This document shows, in pieces, positions 49,923 to 60,599 of a stretch of 64,000 nt of DNA (its first letter is position 1; each line of letters opens with the position of its first letter). Origin of the DNA: Aristolochia californica (lineage: Eukaryota; Streptophyta; Magnoliopsida; Piperales; Aristolochiaceae); contig JARWKL010000015.1 of NCBI GenBank assembly GCA_029961685.1, positions 13,638,801 through 13,702,800 on the forward strand, read 5' to 3'. The notes below the pieces were generated by a model. It was given only the letters and a program-made list of their open reading frames with translations. It ran no database searches and was not told where the DNA came from. The position numbers and the translations under genes are program-made.

Positions 49923-50401
49923 GATGGGTTCTTCTTTTTCAAAAAAAACTTCAAATAATATCACCAAGTAGCACTTCTTCAATCAACTCGGTATATATAA
50001 ATATAGCATCAATAAGAATTATATTTTTTTTCTCAGAAAACCACTCATAAGAGGCTCAATAGAAATCTTAAATATTATGGAAATCTTATCCCATGAAAAT
50101 TGTTTTTTCAATAATCTGAGTATGAACTGGTCTCGGCAAACAGAATTTCTAAACCGATAAAACTGTTTTGATAGCTCCTTCTAGATTGAGGGGCATGCAT
50201 ATTCATAATATAATCAGATGAAAGCATTCACATATTAATCCTTGAATCATCATAAAAAAAAGAGAACCAGTAGCATAAATTAAAAATTTTTGAACATTTA
50301 TCTCTCGGCAAGTGTTCTTCCTTCACACAAGAGCCTTCTTTGAGTTGTGTTGATCATAACTTTTCTAGACCAATCTTATGTCGAGAGATCCTAAATATGT
50401 T
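49923..50401 (-). other. 5' leader of copia element 2
   Basis: About 480 bp between primer-binding site and gag start. No frame of interest is seen. The matching leader of element 3 is clearly similar, for example the minus-strand complement of TATCTCTCGGCTAGTGTTCT-type text near 50303 and 53982. Confidence 0.7.
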
Positions 50402-50413
50402 ACTCTGATACCA
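50402..50413 (-). other. Primer-binding site of copia element 2
   Basis: The minus strand reads TGGTATCAGAGT, directly adjoining the LTR end AAACA with no spacer. It matches the initiator-Met tRNA site in the first 11 bases. Confidence 0.85.
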
Positions 50414-51053
50414 TGTTTAATTTAGGACCCATTTTCCATAATCATGATAAAAATAAATAAGAAATAAAAAGAGAGAAAAGGGGAGAAAAGTTCTCGGGTA
50501 GAGAAGAAAAAATTAAAAGGGAAAGGATGAGTTGTGCCAAGCAACGAGAGGGAGAGAGAGAACAAACTCGGGATTGAATGTGTTGCTTGATTAATTCCAA
50601 ATTACAACCTCTCTATTTATAGGAGAGGAGGAGATAGAGTTCTCATACAAGTTGTCATTCAATCCTAATTACATTCTAACTGTAACTCTTCAATATAAGT
50701 AAGTCTATTCAAACTAGAACTCATAGAAGACTAATTGAAGTAGAACTAGGAGTTCTTTATTATCTATGTGAATATAAGGGATTAGCCAGCTCGTGGCCAT
50801 ATCCTAGTGGACCCCCCATGATTCTCCAGTGCACCTTGATAATTGTGCCAGCTCGTGAGATCTTGTGGGCCCCACTTGATCTTCAAGTCTTCTCAATCAA
50901 CTCAACTTGTGCTTCTTGATTCCTTTACTCGAGCTTGCTTTGGGAGAGGACTCTTCTTGGTGTCCCAAGTCCTCTAGGATTCTTCTTGATGGCCTACGTT
51001 CTCATGGTGGGTCCCACTAGCTCGAGCACCATGGTGGGCTCCACATTGTAACA
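50414..51053 (-). repeat. 5' LTR of copia element 2 (640 bp)
   Basis: On the minus strand it starts TGTTACAATGTGGAGCCCAC and ends GGGTCCTAAATTAAACA. It is colinear with the LTRs at 54097-54735 and 56848-57487. On the minus strand a TATA box CTATAAATAGAG lies at 50611-50622. Purine-rich text (GAAAGAAAAAGAG type, plus strand) lies at 50460-50520. Confidence 0.9.
50611..50622 (-). promoter_or_regulatory. TATA box in the LTR of copia element 2
   Basis: The minus strand reads CTATAAATAGAG about 430 bp into the LTR. The same site is present at 54298-54307 in element 3 and, weakened to CTATAAAGAG, near 57050 in the fragment at 56848. Confidence 0.6.
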
Positions 51054-51482
51054 TTTTGCTTTTCCATGTAACCAGATTTCCTCCAACCATAGTGTAAAAT
51101 CTAGAAGTAGATTTTCTATCATCTTGGGATCCGGCCCAGTCTGCATCCAAGAATCCCTCAATGTTGAAGTGAGAATGTCTTTTTATAGAGGAGCCCCCTT
51201 CTAGGATCTCCTTTCAGATAACGTAGTATCCTCTCAAGTGCTTGCCAATGACTAAATTGTGCCTTGTGCATGTACTTATCACACTTACTGCATATGAAAT
51301 GTTTGGCCTCATTACACACAGGTAAATAAGTCGTCCCACTAACCTTTGATATTTTCCAATATCTACATCTTCTCTAGTGCCACCACATAATTTTGTATTT
51401 GCATCCATAGGAGTGTCTACCGGTTTGCATCCCATCATACCTGTTTCTTCTAGTAGATCAAGGGCATATTTTCTTTGGGGTC
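51054..51482 (-). pseudogene. pol: RNase H part of pol, copia element 3
   Basis: The minus strand reads RKYALDLLEETGMMGCKPVD, TPMDANTKLCGG, YQRLVGRLIYLCVMRPNISY, AVSVISTCTRHN and, after frame changes, YLKGDP, GFLDADWAGSQDDRKST and GGNLVTWKSK, where it stops at the border with element 2. These are the connection and RNase H motifs of copia pol. The region corresponds exactly to what element 2 lacks. Confidence 0.88.
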
Positions 51483-52218
51483 GACATTGACAACAGAAGA
51501 CTTTCAATGCTAATGCAAACGGATCATCATGTGGTAATAATTTAGAGTAGGGGGATTTATTACCAAGAATGGTAGACGGTAGACCATTTATAAGAAAACT
51601 TGTTGTAAGGACAGCATGGGGCCAATAAAAGAATGGAACTTTCATGGCATATAATAGACCTTGAGCTACCTCAAGAATATGACGATTTTTCCGTTCGGCT
51701 ACACCATTTTGTTGAGGAGTGTAGGCACATGATGTCTGATGGATAATGACATTCTCTTGACAAAATGAGTCAAGGTCTTTTGAAATATACTCTTATGCAT
51801 TATCTGACTGGAGAATTTTTATCTTCTGACCAAATTGTGTGAGTACCATCGGATAAAAAATATAAAAAGATGGTATCTCAAAATACTCCTTAAAAATAAA
51901 CAACCAAGTTGTACGAGTGAAATCATCAATAAAAGTGATAAAATATTTGACTTGGGAAATATTAGAGACACTCAAAGGCCCCCAAACATCAGTATGAATC
52001 AACAAAAAAAGAATATCAATTTTGACTTCTGGACGAGGAGAGTATGTACTCCTTTGATGTTTACTTACCTGACACACTTCACAACTGAATTCTAACCTTA
52101 TCTTAAGAGATGAAATAATATGATGAAAAGACAATTTGGAAGAATGTCCCAACCGATTGTGCCATAATTGTGACTCATTCTCAGTAGTAGATACCATATT
52201 GATCTTTGGCACGTCCAA
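51483..52218 (-). pseudogene. pol: Integrase of copia element 3 (C-terminus deleted)
   Basis: It includes LWHNRLGHSSKLSFHH, FSCEVCQVSKHQRSTYSPRP, HTDVWGPLSVSNISQVKYF, FIDDFTRTTWLFIFKEYFEI and KILQSDNA, a stop, EYISKDLDSF, YTPQQNGVAERKNR, then MKVPFFYWPHAVLTTSFLIN. All three catalytic residues are visible, but stop codons interrupt the frame after QSDNA and after HILEVA. It ends at the fusion near 51483. Confidence 0.88.
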
Positions 52219-52660
52219 GTAGTAGAGCCCCTTTGTTCATGGCCTCCACCAATCACCTGCTTCGTTATAAGATCCTAAAAAAACATATGAAGTAGGTGAG
52301 AAGGTAACCTAGCAATTAAAATATTTTTTAAGTTGACTCACAGAAAGTAAGTTTAAAGGAAAACAAGGAACAAAAAGAATATCAGTGAGGGGAAGTGATG
52401 GGGTGACAGAAGTGGAGCCTTTTCCTTGGACTTTGGTTTGAGAACCATCAACTTTGGTAACAAACTTGTGTGAAAGACTCAGAGATAAAGAATGTAATAA
52501 AGTTTTGTTACCTGTGAGATGCTCAGAGTCTCCTGAATCAATTATCCAGGATGAAGATGAGGCAGATAGGTTACCAGAAGCTGAAGTGGCAACAATAGTT
52601 GCAAAAAGACTAGGAGAAGACCCTAGCATGGTCTTCATTTTCTGAAATAGTTCATAATCT
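52219..52660 (-). pseudogene. pol: Protease region of copia element 3
   Basis: The open stretch 52638-52309 reads SASSSSWIIDSGDSEHLTGN. The active-site DSGAS of element 2 is DSGDS here (Ala to Asp next to the catalytic triad). It continues with FVPCFPLNLLSVSQLKKYFN, then a frame break near 52300 before the GAG-pre-integrase motif. Confidence 0.87.
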
Positions 52661-53615
52661 TCATCAGTAATAATCTCTGTGCAGTGGGATGGTCTTCTTG
52701 TGCATCATTAATAAGGGCTTGATTATCGCTTGTTGATTCTGACTTGTCATTAGCCTTAAAGCATATTTCTTTATAGTGGCCATATTTGCCACAGTAAGTG
52801 CATGCCCTGTAATGGCACTAATCTTTAGTATGGCTAGGAAATTTACAATGAGTACACTTAATATCATATGTTCTTCCATGACTATTCCTTCCACCTCTTC
52901 CTCTACCCCCTCTATAACCTCTTCCTCGGCCTCAACCGCGGTCAGAAAATGTTCCTCTATGATCAGAATACATAGTGGATGATACATTAGTAGTGGAGGA
53001 AGAAGTGTCTAGAATACGGAGTAATGTTGCACACACATCATCAAACTTTGGGACAGCGGAAGCACTCAATAGTTGACTCTTGGCAATCTCAAGATGAGGT
53101 TTAACATTTGTCAGACAAATAGCAGTAATTAATCCCTCATTTTTCTTATCTTGGATAGAAATATCAGTGGTGGAGGGCTGAGCTAACTTCCACTTTTGAA
53201 GAAAGCCTCTAAACCGTGCCAGGTACTCAAGAATATTTTCTCCTTGTATAGTATTCAACATTCTCTGGAGAATATCATATGGTCTATGCAGTGCATCAGG
53301 GCAGGAATATAGTTTAGTACATGTCTCCCAAATTTGTTTAGCCGTGTCAAGATGAATAACATTACTAGAGATATGTTCTTCCATGCTATTTATTATCCAA
53401 CCAATTACCAAAGTATCATGCTTCAGCCATTTCATATAAAAAATATCATCTTCATCAACAGGTGGTCCTCGGGTAGTGATGTGACCAAGTAGGTCTTTGG
53501 TTATGAGAAACCTTCTAACCGAGGTGGACCAACTCATAAAATTTGATACCCCACATAAGGGTATGGTGGTGATTCTCAATATATCACCTTTGATATTCAT
53601 ATTATCATTAGCCAT
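52661..53615 (-). pseudogene. gag: gag of copia element 3
   Basis: The start is taken at MANDNMNIKGD (53615), matching element 2. The frame is open for about 227 codons through GVSNFMSWSTSVRRFLITKD, IWETCTKLYSCPDALHRPY, RMLNTIQGENILEYLARF and KWKLAQPSTTDISIQDKK, to SDRG and a TGA (CGA to TGA type) at about 52937. It continues with a GRGRGYRGGRGRGG box and DIKCTHCKFPSHTKD, a CCHC knuckle with the Gly replaced by Ser, ending near ACTYCGKYGHYK. This is the most complete gag in the window. Confidence 0.9.
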
Positions 53616-54084
53616 GATAGACTCTTCTTCAAAAAAAATTTCAAATAATAACACCAAGTAGCACTTCTTCAATCAACTCAGTATATGTAAATATAGCATC
53701 AATGATAAATTATAATTTTTTTCAAAAAAAACTCATAAGAGGCTAAATAGAAATCTTCTATATCAGGGAACTCTTATCCCATGGAAAAAAAATCAATAAT
53801 TTGAGTATGGACTGGTCTCGACAAACAGAATTTCCAAACCAATAAAACTGTTTTGATAGCTCCTTTTAGATAGAGGGGCATGCATATCCATAACATAATA
53901 AGATGAAAACATTCACATCTTCATCCTTGAATCATCATCTAAATTTGAGAACCAGTAGTAGAAAAAAAAAATTTGAACACATATCTCTCGGCTAGTGTTC
54001 TTCCTTCATACAAGAGCCTTCTTTGAGTGGTGTTGATCATCACTTCTCTAGAGCATTCCTTTGTCGAGGGATCCTAAATATGTT
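53616..54084 (-). other. 5' leader of copia element 3
   Basis: About 470 bp between primer-binding site and gag, similar to the leader of element 2. No separate gene is seen. Confidence 0.7.
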
Positions 54085-54096
54085 TCTCTGATACCA
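54085..54096 (-). other. Primer-binding site of copia element 3
   Basis: The minus strand reads TGGTATCAGAGA, adjoining the LTR end with no spacer, as in element 2. Confidence 0.85.
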
Positions 54097-54735
54097 TGTT
54101 GAATTTAGGATCCCTTTTCCATGATGATGAACAAGAGAAAAAATAAAGCAAAAAAAAGAAAAAGGCAGGAAAGCTCTCGGGTAGAGAGAAGAAAAAAAAT
54201 AAAAAGACAAGATAAGGTTGCGCCAAGCAAGGAGAGGGAGAGAGAGAACCAACTCGGGATTGAATGTGTGACTTAATTAATTACGACTTACAAGACCCTA
54301 TTTATAGTAGAGTAGGAGGTAGAGTCCTTATACAACTTCTCATTCAATCCTAATTACATTCCAACTCTAACTTTTCAATATAAGTAAGTATATTCAAACT
54401 AAACTACTAGAAGACTAACTTGAGTAGAACTAGGAGTCCTTTATTCACGTGAGTGAAATGGATAAGCCAGCTTGTAGCCTTATCCTTGTGGACCCCTCAT
54501 GATCTCCATGCGCACCTTGATAAGAGTGCCAGCTGGTGAGATCTTTGTGAGTCCCACTTGATCTTCAAGTCTTCTAAATCAATTCAGCTTGTGCTTCTTG
54601 CTTCCTTAACTCTTGCTTGCTTTGGGTGAGGACTCTTGTTGGTGTCCAACATCCTCTAGGATTCTTCTTGATGTCCTACGTCCATATGGTGGGTCCCACC
54701 AGCTCGAGCACCATGGTGGGTTCCACATTGTAACA
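54097..54735 (-). repeat. 5' LTR of copia element 3 (639 bp)
   Basis: On the minus strand it starts TGTTACAATGTGGAACCCAC and ends GGATCCTAAATTCAACA. It is the same length as the element 2 LTR within one base. It carries a minus-strand TATA (CTATAAATAG, 54298-54307). Its right end is followed directly by satellite sequence ATTTGCATCTTCG, so ATTTG would be the target duplication; its partner on the left has been lost. Confidence 0.9.
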
Positions 54736-55155
54736 ATTTGCATCTTCGATATGTTTCAGCCACACATATCCATATTTAAAACATGTTTGGATCAAATAGA
54801 AATCTCTTTCTTATAAATTTCCAAGCAATTAGGAGTTGTACTAGTGGAATTTCCCAAACATGGATAACAAAACTTTGGTGTTCATTTTTAGTGTGTGAAA
54901 AAATTTTCTTAACTTATTCAATTTTTTGCATAGATAAACACTAAAATTGTCATTTTGTTGTGATCTATTGGCCTTATCTTTTTGTTTACGAGAAAAAAGG
55001 GAGAGTGAAAACTCAAGTTTGGATATGAAAAAAATTGAACATCCAAAATGGAAATGCACAAATGCAGAGAGAGATAATTCTAAAAAGTATCAATAAATTT
55101 TAGGGATTGTAAACTCTTTAAGCTTTATATATATTAGATTTTTCAATCATCGGAA

Positions 55156-55194
<39 letters not shown>

Positions 55195-56847
55195 GGGGGG
55201 AAGCGGAGGGGGCGACGGATTTTTAACTGAATGTTGTCTCCCAAACCATAAATCATTTCTAACAAAAAATATAATAATTATGCATGATTAATCAATCAAG
55301 ACCTTTACGATGATCTATGATTGTTAGGTGTGCTTTTTGAAAATGGGCAAAAAGTGGGTTGTTCGGCTTGGGTAAATATCCCACCGCACGTTAACTTGAG
55401 AGTTTAATTTTTTCTACTCTTTGGAATTTTTGGATCTTTTGGTCATTTGCATCTTCAATATGTTTTCATGCCTGCATATCCATATTTAAAACATGTTAGG
55501 ATCGATTAGAAATCTCTTTCTCATAATATTACAAGCTATTAGGGGTTGTACTAGTGGAATTTCCCAAACATGGATAACAAAACTTTAAGTGCATGAAAAT
55601 TTTTTCTCTACTTACATTTATTTTAATTTTAAAATTTTTGCATGCATAAACTCTAAAATTATCATTTTGTTGTGATCTATTTGCCTTGTCTTTTTGTTTA
55701 CGAGAAAAAAGGGAGAGTGAAAACTCAAGTTTGGATTTGATAAAAATTTGAACATCCAAAATGGAAATCCACAGATGTAGAGAGAGATAATTCCTAAAAG
55801 TATATGTAATTTTTAGCGATTGTAAACTCTTTTAGTTTATTCTATATTACGTTTTGCAATCATTGGAAAAGAGGGGGCGAGGGATTTTTAACTGAGTGTT
55901 GACTCCCTAATCATAAGTCATTTATAACAAAAATTTTAGCCGTTACTCATCATTAATCAATCAAAACCTTTACAATGATCTATGATTGTTTGGTCAACTT
56001 TTTTGTAAATGGACAAAAAGTGGCTTGTTTGGCTCGTGTAAATATCCCTCCCTACCTAAACTTGAGAATTTAATTATTTATAATCCTTCAAAATTTTGGA
56101 TCAGTAAGTCATTTGCATTTTCAACATGTTTTAGGCATGCATATCCATATTTAAAAATGTTAGGATCAATTAGAAATCTCTTTCTTATAAAATTCCAATC
56201 TATATACTAGTGGAATCTCCCAAACATGGATAACAAAACTTTGGTGTTCAATTTTAGTGCGTGAAAAAATTTTCTTTACTTACATTTATTATATTTTTCA
56301 ATTTTTTGCATACATAAATTCTAAAAATTTTATTTTGTTGTGATCTATTTGCCTTATCTTTTTATTTACGAGAAAAATGGGAGAGTGAAAACTCAAGTTT
56401 GGATTGGAAAAAATGTTGAACATCCAAAATGGAAATGCACAAATGCAAAGAGATATATTTCCAAAAAGTATATGTAATTTTTACGGATTGTAAACTATTT
56501 TAGCCATTTATATATTAGGTTTTGCAATCAATGGAAAAGAGGGGTCTAGAGATTTTAAACTGATTGTTGACTCCGAAACCAGAAGTCATTTCTAACAAAA
56601 ATTATAGCTGTTACACATCATTAATCGATAAAAACCTTTACGATGATCTATGATTGTGAGGTCAGCTTTTTGTAAATTGGCAAAAAGTGGTTTGTAGTGC
56701 TCGAGTAAATATCCCACCACATGTTAACTTGATAATTTAATTTTTTCTACTCTTTAAATTTTTTTGATCATTAGGTCATTTGCATCATGTTTCAAGCATG
56801 CATATCCATATTTAAAATATGTTAGGATCAATTTGAAATCTCTTTCT
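54736..56847. repeat. Satellite array, block 4 (about 3 copies)
   Basis: The satellite resumes at the ATTTGCATCTTC motif, in the same orientation, about 46 bp upstream in phase of where block 3 stopped. Monomers are of the type seen in blocks 1-3 (ATTAGGGGTTGTACTAG, GCATACATAAA). No gene is seen. Confidence 0.93.
55158..55191. repeat. G34 homopolymer in the satellite G-slot
   Basis: Thirty-four uninterrupted G after ATCATCGGAAGA, followed by TTAGGGGGGAAGCGGAGGGGG, an unusually long G-rich tail. Confidence 0.9.
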
Positions 56848-57487
56848 TGTTGAATTTAGGATCCATTTTCCATGATCACGAACAAGAGAAAGAAGAAAGA
56901 AAAAAGAGAAAAGGGAAGGAAAGCTCTTGGGTAGAGAGAAGAAATAAAATTAAAAGAGAAGAGGAGGTTGCGCCAAGCAAGAGAGGGAGAGAGAGAACCA
57001 ACTCGGGATTGAATGAGTGACTTGGTTAATTCCAAATTACAATACCTCTCTTTATAGTAAAGGAGGAGGTAGAGTCCTTATACAACTTGTCATTCAATCC
57101 TAGTTACATTCCAACTCTAACTCTTCAATATAAGTAAGTCTAGTCAAACTATACTACTAGAAGACTAACTTGGGTAGAACTAGGAGTCTTCATTATTCAC
57201 GTGAATATAATGGATAAGCCAGCTCGTAGCCTTATCCTTGTGGGCCCCTCATGATCTCCCAGTGCACCTTGGTAAGAGTGCCAGCTCGTGAGATCTTTGT
57301 GGGTCCCACTTGATCTTTAAGTCTTCTAAATCAATTTAGCTTGTGCTTCTTGCTTCCATAACTCGTGCTTTTTTAGGGTGAGGACTCTTCTTGGTGTCCC
57401 ACGTCCTCTAGGACTCTTCTTGATGACCTACGTCCTCATGGTGGGTCCCACCAACTCGAGCACCATGGTGGGTCCTATCTTGTAACA
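56848..57487 (-). repeat. 3' LTR of the copia fragment (640 bp)
   Basis: The plus strand starts TGTTGAATTTAGGATCC and ends ATCTTGTAACA. It is colinear with the LTRs of elements 2 and 3, including the purine-rich stretch near 56880-56930 and the paired phrase GGTGGGTCCCACCAACTCGA. Confidence 0.9.
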
Positions 57488-57497
57488 CTCCCCCTCA
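57488..57497 (-). other. Polypurine tract of the copia fragment
   Basis: The minus strand reads TGAGGGGGAG immediately before the LTR start TGTTACAAG, the usual plus-strand primer site. This identifies the adjoining LTR as the 3' LTR. Confidence 0.85.
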
Positions 57498-57754
57498 AGC
57501 TGGGGGTGAGAAGACATCATATACGCCCAACTTGTTGCATATGGTAGACATAATCTTGTGAGTGACTCGTTTGGTGAGAATGTCTACAACTTGATTTTGT
57601 AATGATATGTGCTTCATGGATAAGAGCCCAGCTTGGAATTTTTCTCATATAAAGTGGCAATCTACCTCAATGTGTTTTGTCCTCTCATGGAAGACTGGAT
57701 TCGATGTAATATGAATTACTGCTTGATTATCACAGTATTGAGCCATTGGAGCTT
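57498..57754 (-). pseudogene. pol: C-terminal RNase H end of copia pol
   Basis: The minus strand reads [49 protein letters not shown] and NKLGVYDVFSPPA and a stop, the standard end of copia pol after the RNase H core. The upstream part is lost at 57754. It completes the domain order that elements 2 and 3 lack at their 3' ends. Confidence 0.88.
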
Positions 57755-58529
57755 ATCTATTTGCCTTATCTTTTTTGTTTACAAGAAAAGAGGGAGAGTG
57801 AAAACTCAAATTTGAATTTGAAAAAAAATTGAGCATCCTAAATGGAAATGCACAAATTTAGAGAAAGATAATTCCAAAAAGTATCTATGATTTTTAGGGA
57901 TTGTAAACTCTTTTAGTTTTTTATATATTAGGTTTTGCAATCATCGAAAAAGGGGGGAAAGGGAGTTTTAACTGAGTGTTGACTCCCAAACCAAAAGTCA
58001 TTTCTAAAAAAAATTATAGCCGTTACACATCATTAATCGATCAAAACCTATATGATGATCTATGATTGTTAGGTCAGCTTATTGTAAATGGGCAAAAAGT
58101 GGGTTGTTTGGCTCGGGTAAATATCCCACCACACGTTTAATTGAGAATTTAATTTTTTCTACTCCTTGAAGTTTTTGGAGCATTAGATCATTTGCTTATT
58201 CAACATGTTTCAGGCATGCTTATCCATATTTAAAACATGTTAGGATCAATTAAAAATCTCTTTCTTATAAAATTTCGTGGTATTAGGGGGTTGTAATAGT
58301 AGAATTTCCCAAACATGGATAACAAAACTTTGGTGTTCATTTTTAGAGCATGAAATTTTTTCCTTCACTTACATTTATTATAGTTTTCAATTTTTTTCAC
58401 ACATAAACTCTAAAATAGAAATGAACAATTGCAGAGAGAGATAATTCAAAAACATTTATGTGATTTTTAGGGATTGTAAAATCATTTATACTAGGTTTTA
58501 CAGTCATCAGAAAAGTGTGTGTGTGCGGT

Positions 58530-58566
<37 letters not shown>
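58530..58566. repeat. G37 homopolymer preceded by a GT run
   Basis: Thirty-seven uninterrupted G follow AAAAGTGTGTGTGTGCGGT. This is the only G-slot with an adjoining dinucleotide run. The minus-strand frame across it is a long proline stretch, an artefact of the homopolymer. Confidence 0.88.
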
Positions 58567-58567
<1 letters not shown>

Positions 58568-59919
58568 GAGGATTTTTATCTGTGTGTTGGTTCCCAAACC
58601 ATAAGTCATTTCTAACAAAAATTATAGCCATTACACATCTTTAGTCGATCAAAACCTTAACGATGATCTATGATTGTTAGTTCAGCTTTTTGTAAATGGG
58701 CAAAAAGTTGGTTGTTTGGCTCGAGTAAATATCCCACCGCACGTTAACTTGAGAATTTAATTTTTTTCTACTCTTTAAAATTTTGGATCATTAGGTCATT
58801 TGCATCTTCAACATGTTTCAGGCATGCATATCCATATTTAAAATAAGTTAGGATAAATTAGAAATCTCTTTCTTATAAAAATCCAAGCAATTAGGGGGTT
58901 GTACTACTGGCATTTCCCAAACATGGATAACAAAACTTTGGTGTTCATTTTTAGTGCATGAATTTTTTTTCTTCGCTTACATTTATTATAGTTTTCAATC
59001 TTTTGCACACATAAAATCTTAAATTTTTCATTTCATTGTGATCTATTTGCCTTATCTATTTTGTTTATGCGAAAAGAGAGATAGTGAAAACTCAAGTTTG
59101 AAATTGAACAAAAATTGAGCATCCATAATGGAAATGCACAAATGCAAAGAGAGATAATTCTAAGAAGTATCTATAATTTTTAGGGATTGTGAACTCTTTT
59201 AGTTTTTTATATATTAGGTTTTCCAAACATTGGAAAAGGATGACTGGGGGGGGAGGAATTTAAACTGAGTGTTGACTCCCAAACCAGAAGTCATTTCAAC
59301 ATAAAATTAAATCCGTTACTCATCATTAATCGATTAAAACCTTTATGATGATCTATGATTTTTAGTCAGCTTTTGGTAAATTGGCAAAAAGTGGGTTGTT
59401 CGGCTCGGGTAAATATCCCACCACACATTTGCTTGAGAATTTAATTTTTTCAACTCCTTGAAATTTTTGGATTATTACATCATTTGCATCTTCAACTTGT
59501 TTCAGGCATGCATATCCATATCTAAAACAAGTTAGGATCAACTAGAAATCTCTTTCTTATAAAATTCCAAACAATTAGGGGGTTGTACTAGTGGAATTTC
59601 CCAAACATGGATAACAAAACTTTGGTGTTCATTTTTACTACGTGAAAATTTTTTCTTGACTTACATTTATTTTAGTTTTTAATTTTTTGCACTCATAAAC
59701 TCTAAAATTTTCATTTCGTTGTGATCTATTTGCCTTATCTTTTTTGTTTACAGGAAAAGAGGGAGAGTCTAAACTAAAGTTTCGACTTGAAAAAAAAATG
59801 AACATCCAAAATGGAAATGCACAAATACAGAGAAAAATAATTTGAAAAAGTATCTTTGATTTTCAGGGATTGTAAACTCTTTTAGTTTTTTATATATTAG
59901 TTTTTGCAATCTACGGAAA

Positions 59920-59920
<1 letters not shown>

Positions 59921-59951
<31 letters not shown>
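59921..59951. repeat. G31 homopolymer in the satellite G-slot
   Basis: Thirty-one uninterrupted G after TCTACGGAAAC, then TGTTGGGATTTTTAACTG. Confidence 0.9.
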
Positions 59952-59952
<1 letters not shown>

Positions 59953-60586
59953 GTTGGGATTTTTAACTGAGTGTTGACTCCCAAACCAAAAGTCATTTGT
60001 AATAAATTTTATAGCCATGATTGTTAGGTCAACTTTTTGTAAATGGAAAAAAAGTGGGTTATTTGGCTCGCGTAAATATCCCACCGCGCGTTTAATTGAG
60101 CATTTATTTTTTTCTACTCCTCGAGATTTCTGGATCATTATGTCATTTACATCTTCAACATGGTTCAGGCATGCATATCCATATTTAAAACATGATAGGA
60201 TCAATTAGAAATCTCTTTCTGCTAAAATTCCAAGTTATTATGGTGTTGTACTAGTGGAATTTCCCAAACATGGATAACAAAACTTTGGTGTTCATTTTTA
60301 GTGCGTGAAAAGTTTTCCTTCCCTTACATTTATTTTAGTTTTTAATTTTTTGCTCACATAAACACTAAAATTTTCATTACATTGTGATCTATTTGCCTTA
60401 TTTTTTGTTTGCGAGAAAAGAGGGGGAGAGTCAAAACACAAGTTTGGATTTTAAAACTAAATTGAACATCCAAAATGGAAATGCACAAATGCAGAGAGAG
60501 ACAATTCCATAAAGTATCTGTGATTTTTAGTGATTTTTAACACTTTTATTTTTTTAAATAATAGGTTTTACAATCATCGGAATAGA

Positions 60587-60599
60587 GGGGGGGGGGGGG
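60587..60599. repeat. G13 homopolymer in the satellite G-slot
   Basis: Thirteen G after ATCATCGGAATAGA, followed by CATTTGTTTTTGACTG. Confidence 0.9.

Larger units (their letters stand above)
46925..51053 (-). mobile_element. Ty1/copia retrotransposon, element 2 (3' part lost)
   Basis: Minus-strand order from right to left: 5' LTR, primer-binding site, leader, gag, protease, integrase, RT. RNase H, polypurine tract and 3' LTR are absent because the element is cut at 46925. It belongs to the same family as element 3 and the fragment at 56848, with near-identical gag starts and a 640-bp LTR. Its LTR directly abuts the RNase H coding part of element 3 at 51054, which is best explained by insertion of element 2 into element 3. 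All genes carry stops or frameshifts. Confidence 0.9.
51054..54735 (-). mobile_element. Ty1/copia retrotransposon, element 3 (RT deleted, 3' end lost)
   Basis: Same family as element 2. From right to left it has the 5' LTR, primer-binding site, leader, a longer gag, protease, most of integrase, and then a fusion to RNase H. At about 51480-51486 the integrase text VFCCQC joins RPQRKYALDLLEETG, so the integrase C-terminus and nearly all of RT are missing. The left end at 51054 is inside RNase H, where the LTR of element 2 begins. The right LTR end abuts satellite (ATTTGCATC) at 54736. Confidence 0.9.
56848..57754 (-). mobile_element. 3' fragment of a copia element of the same family as elements 2 and 3
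   Basis: It consists of a 3' LTR (left), polypurine tract and about 255 bp of the pol end, all on the minus strand. It is cut at about 57754 where satellite resumes at ATCTATTTGCC. The left LTR end joins satellite at CTCTTTCT. A simple full insertion is excluded because the 5' part is missing. It cannot be the lost end of element 3 in simple form, since it lies on the opposite side of that element and its flanking bases (TTTCT) differ from ATTTG. Confidence 0.88.

Noticed and set aside
56848..57754. The missing 3' end of copia element 3
   Set aside because: It lies on the wrong side of element 3, is separated by 2.1 kb of satellite and has different flanking bases, so a separate insertion or rearranged copy is more likely.
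58397..60204. Minus-strand frames with long proline stretches
   Set aside because: The proline runs are translations of the G homopolymers and have no independent support.
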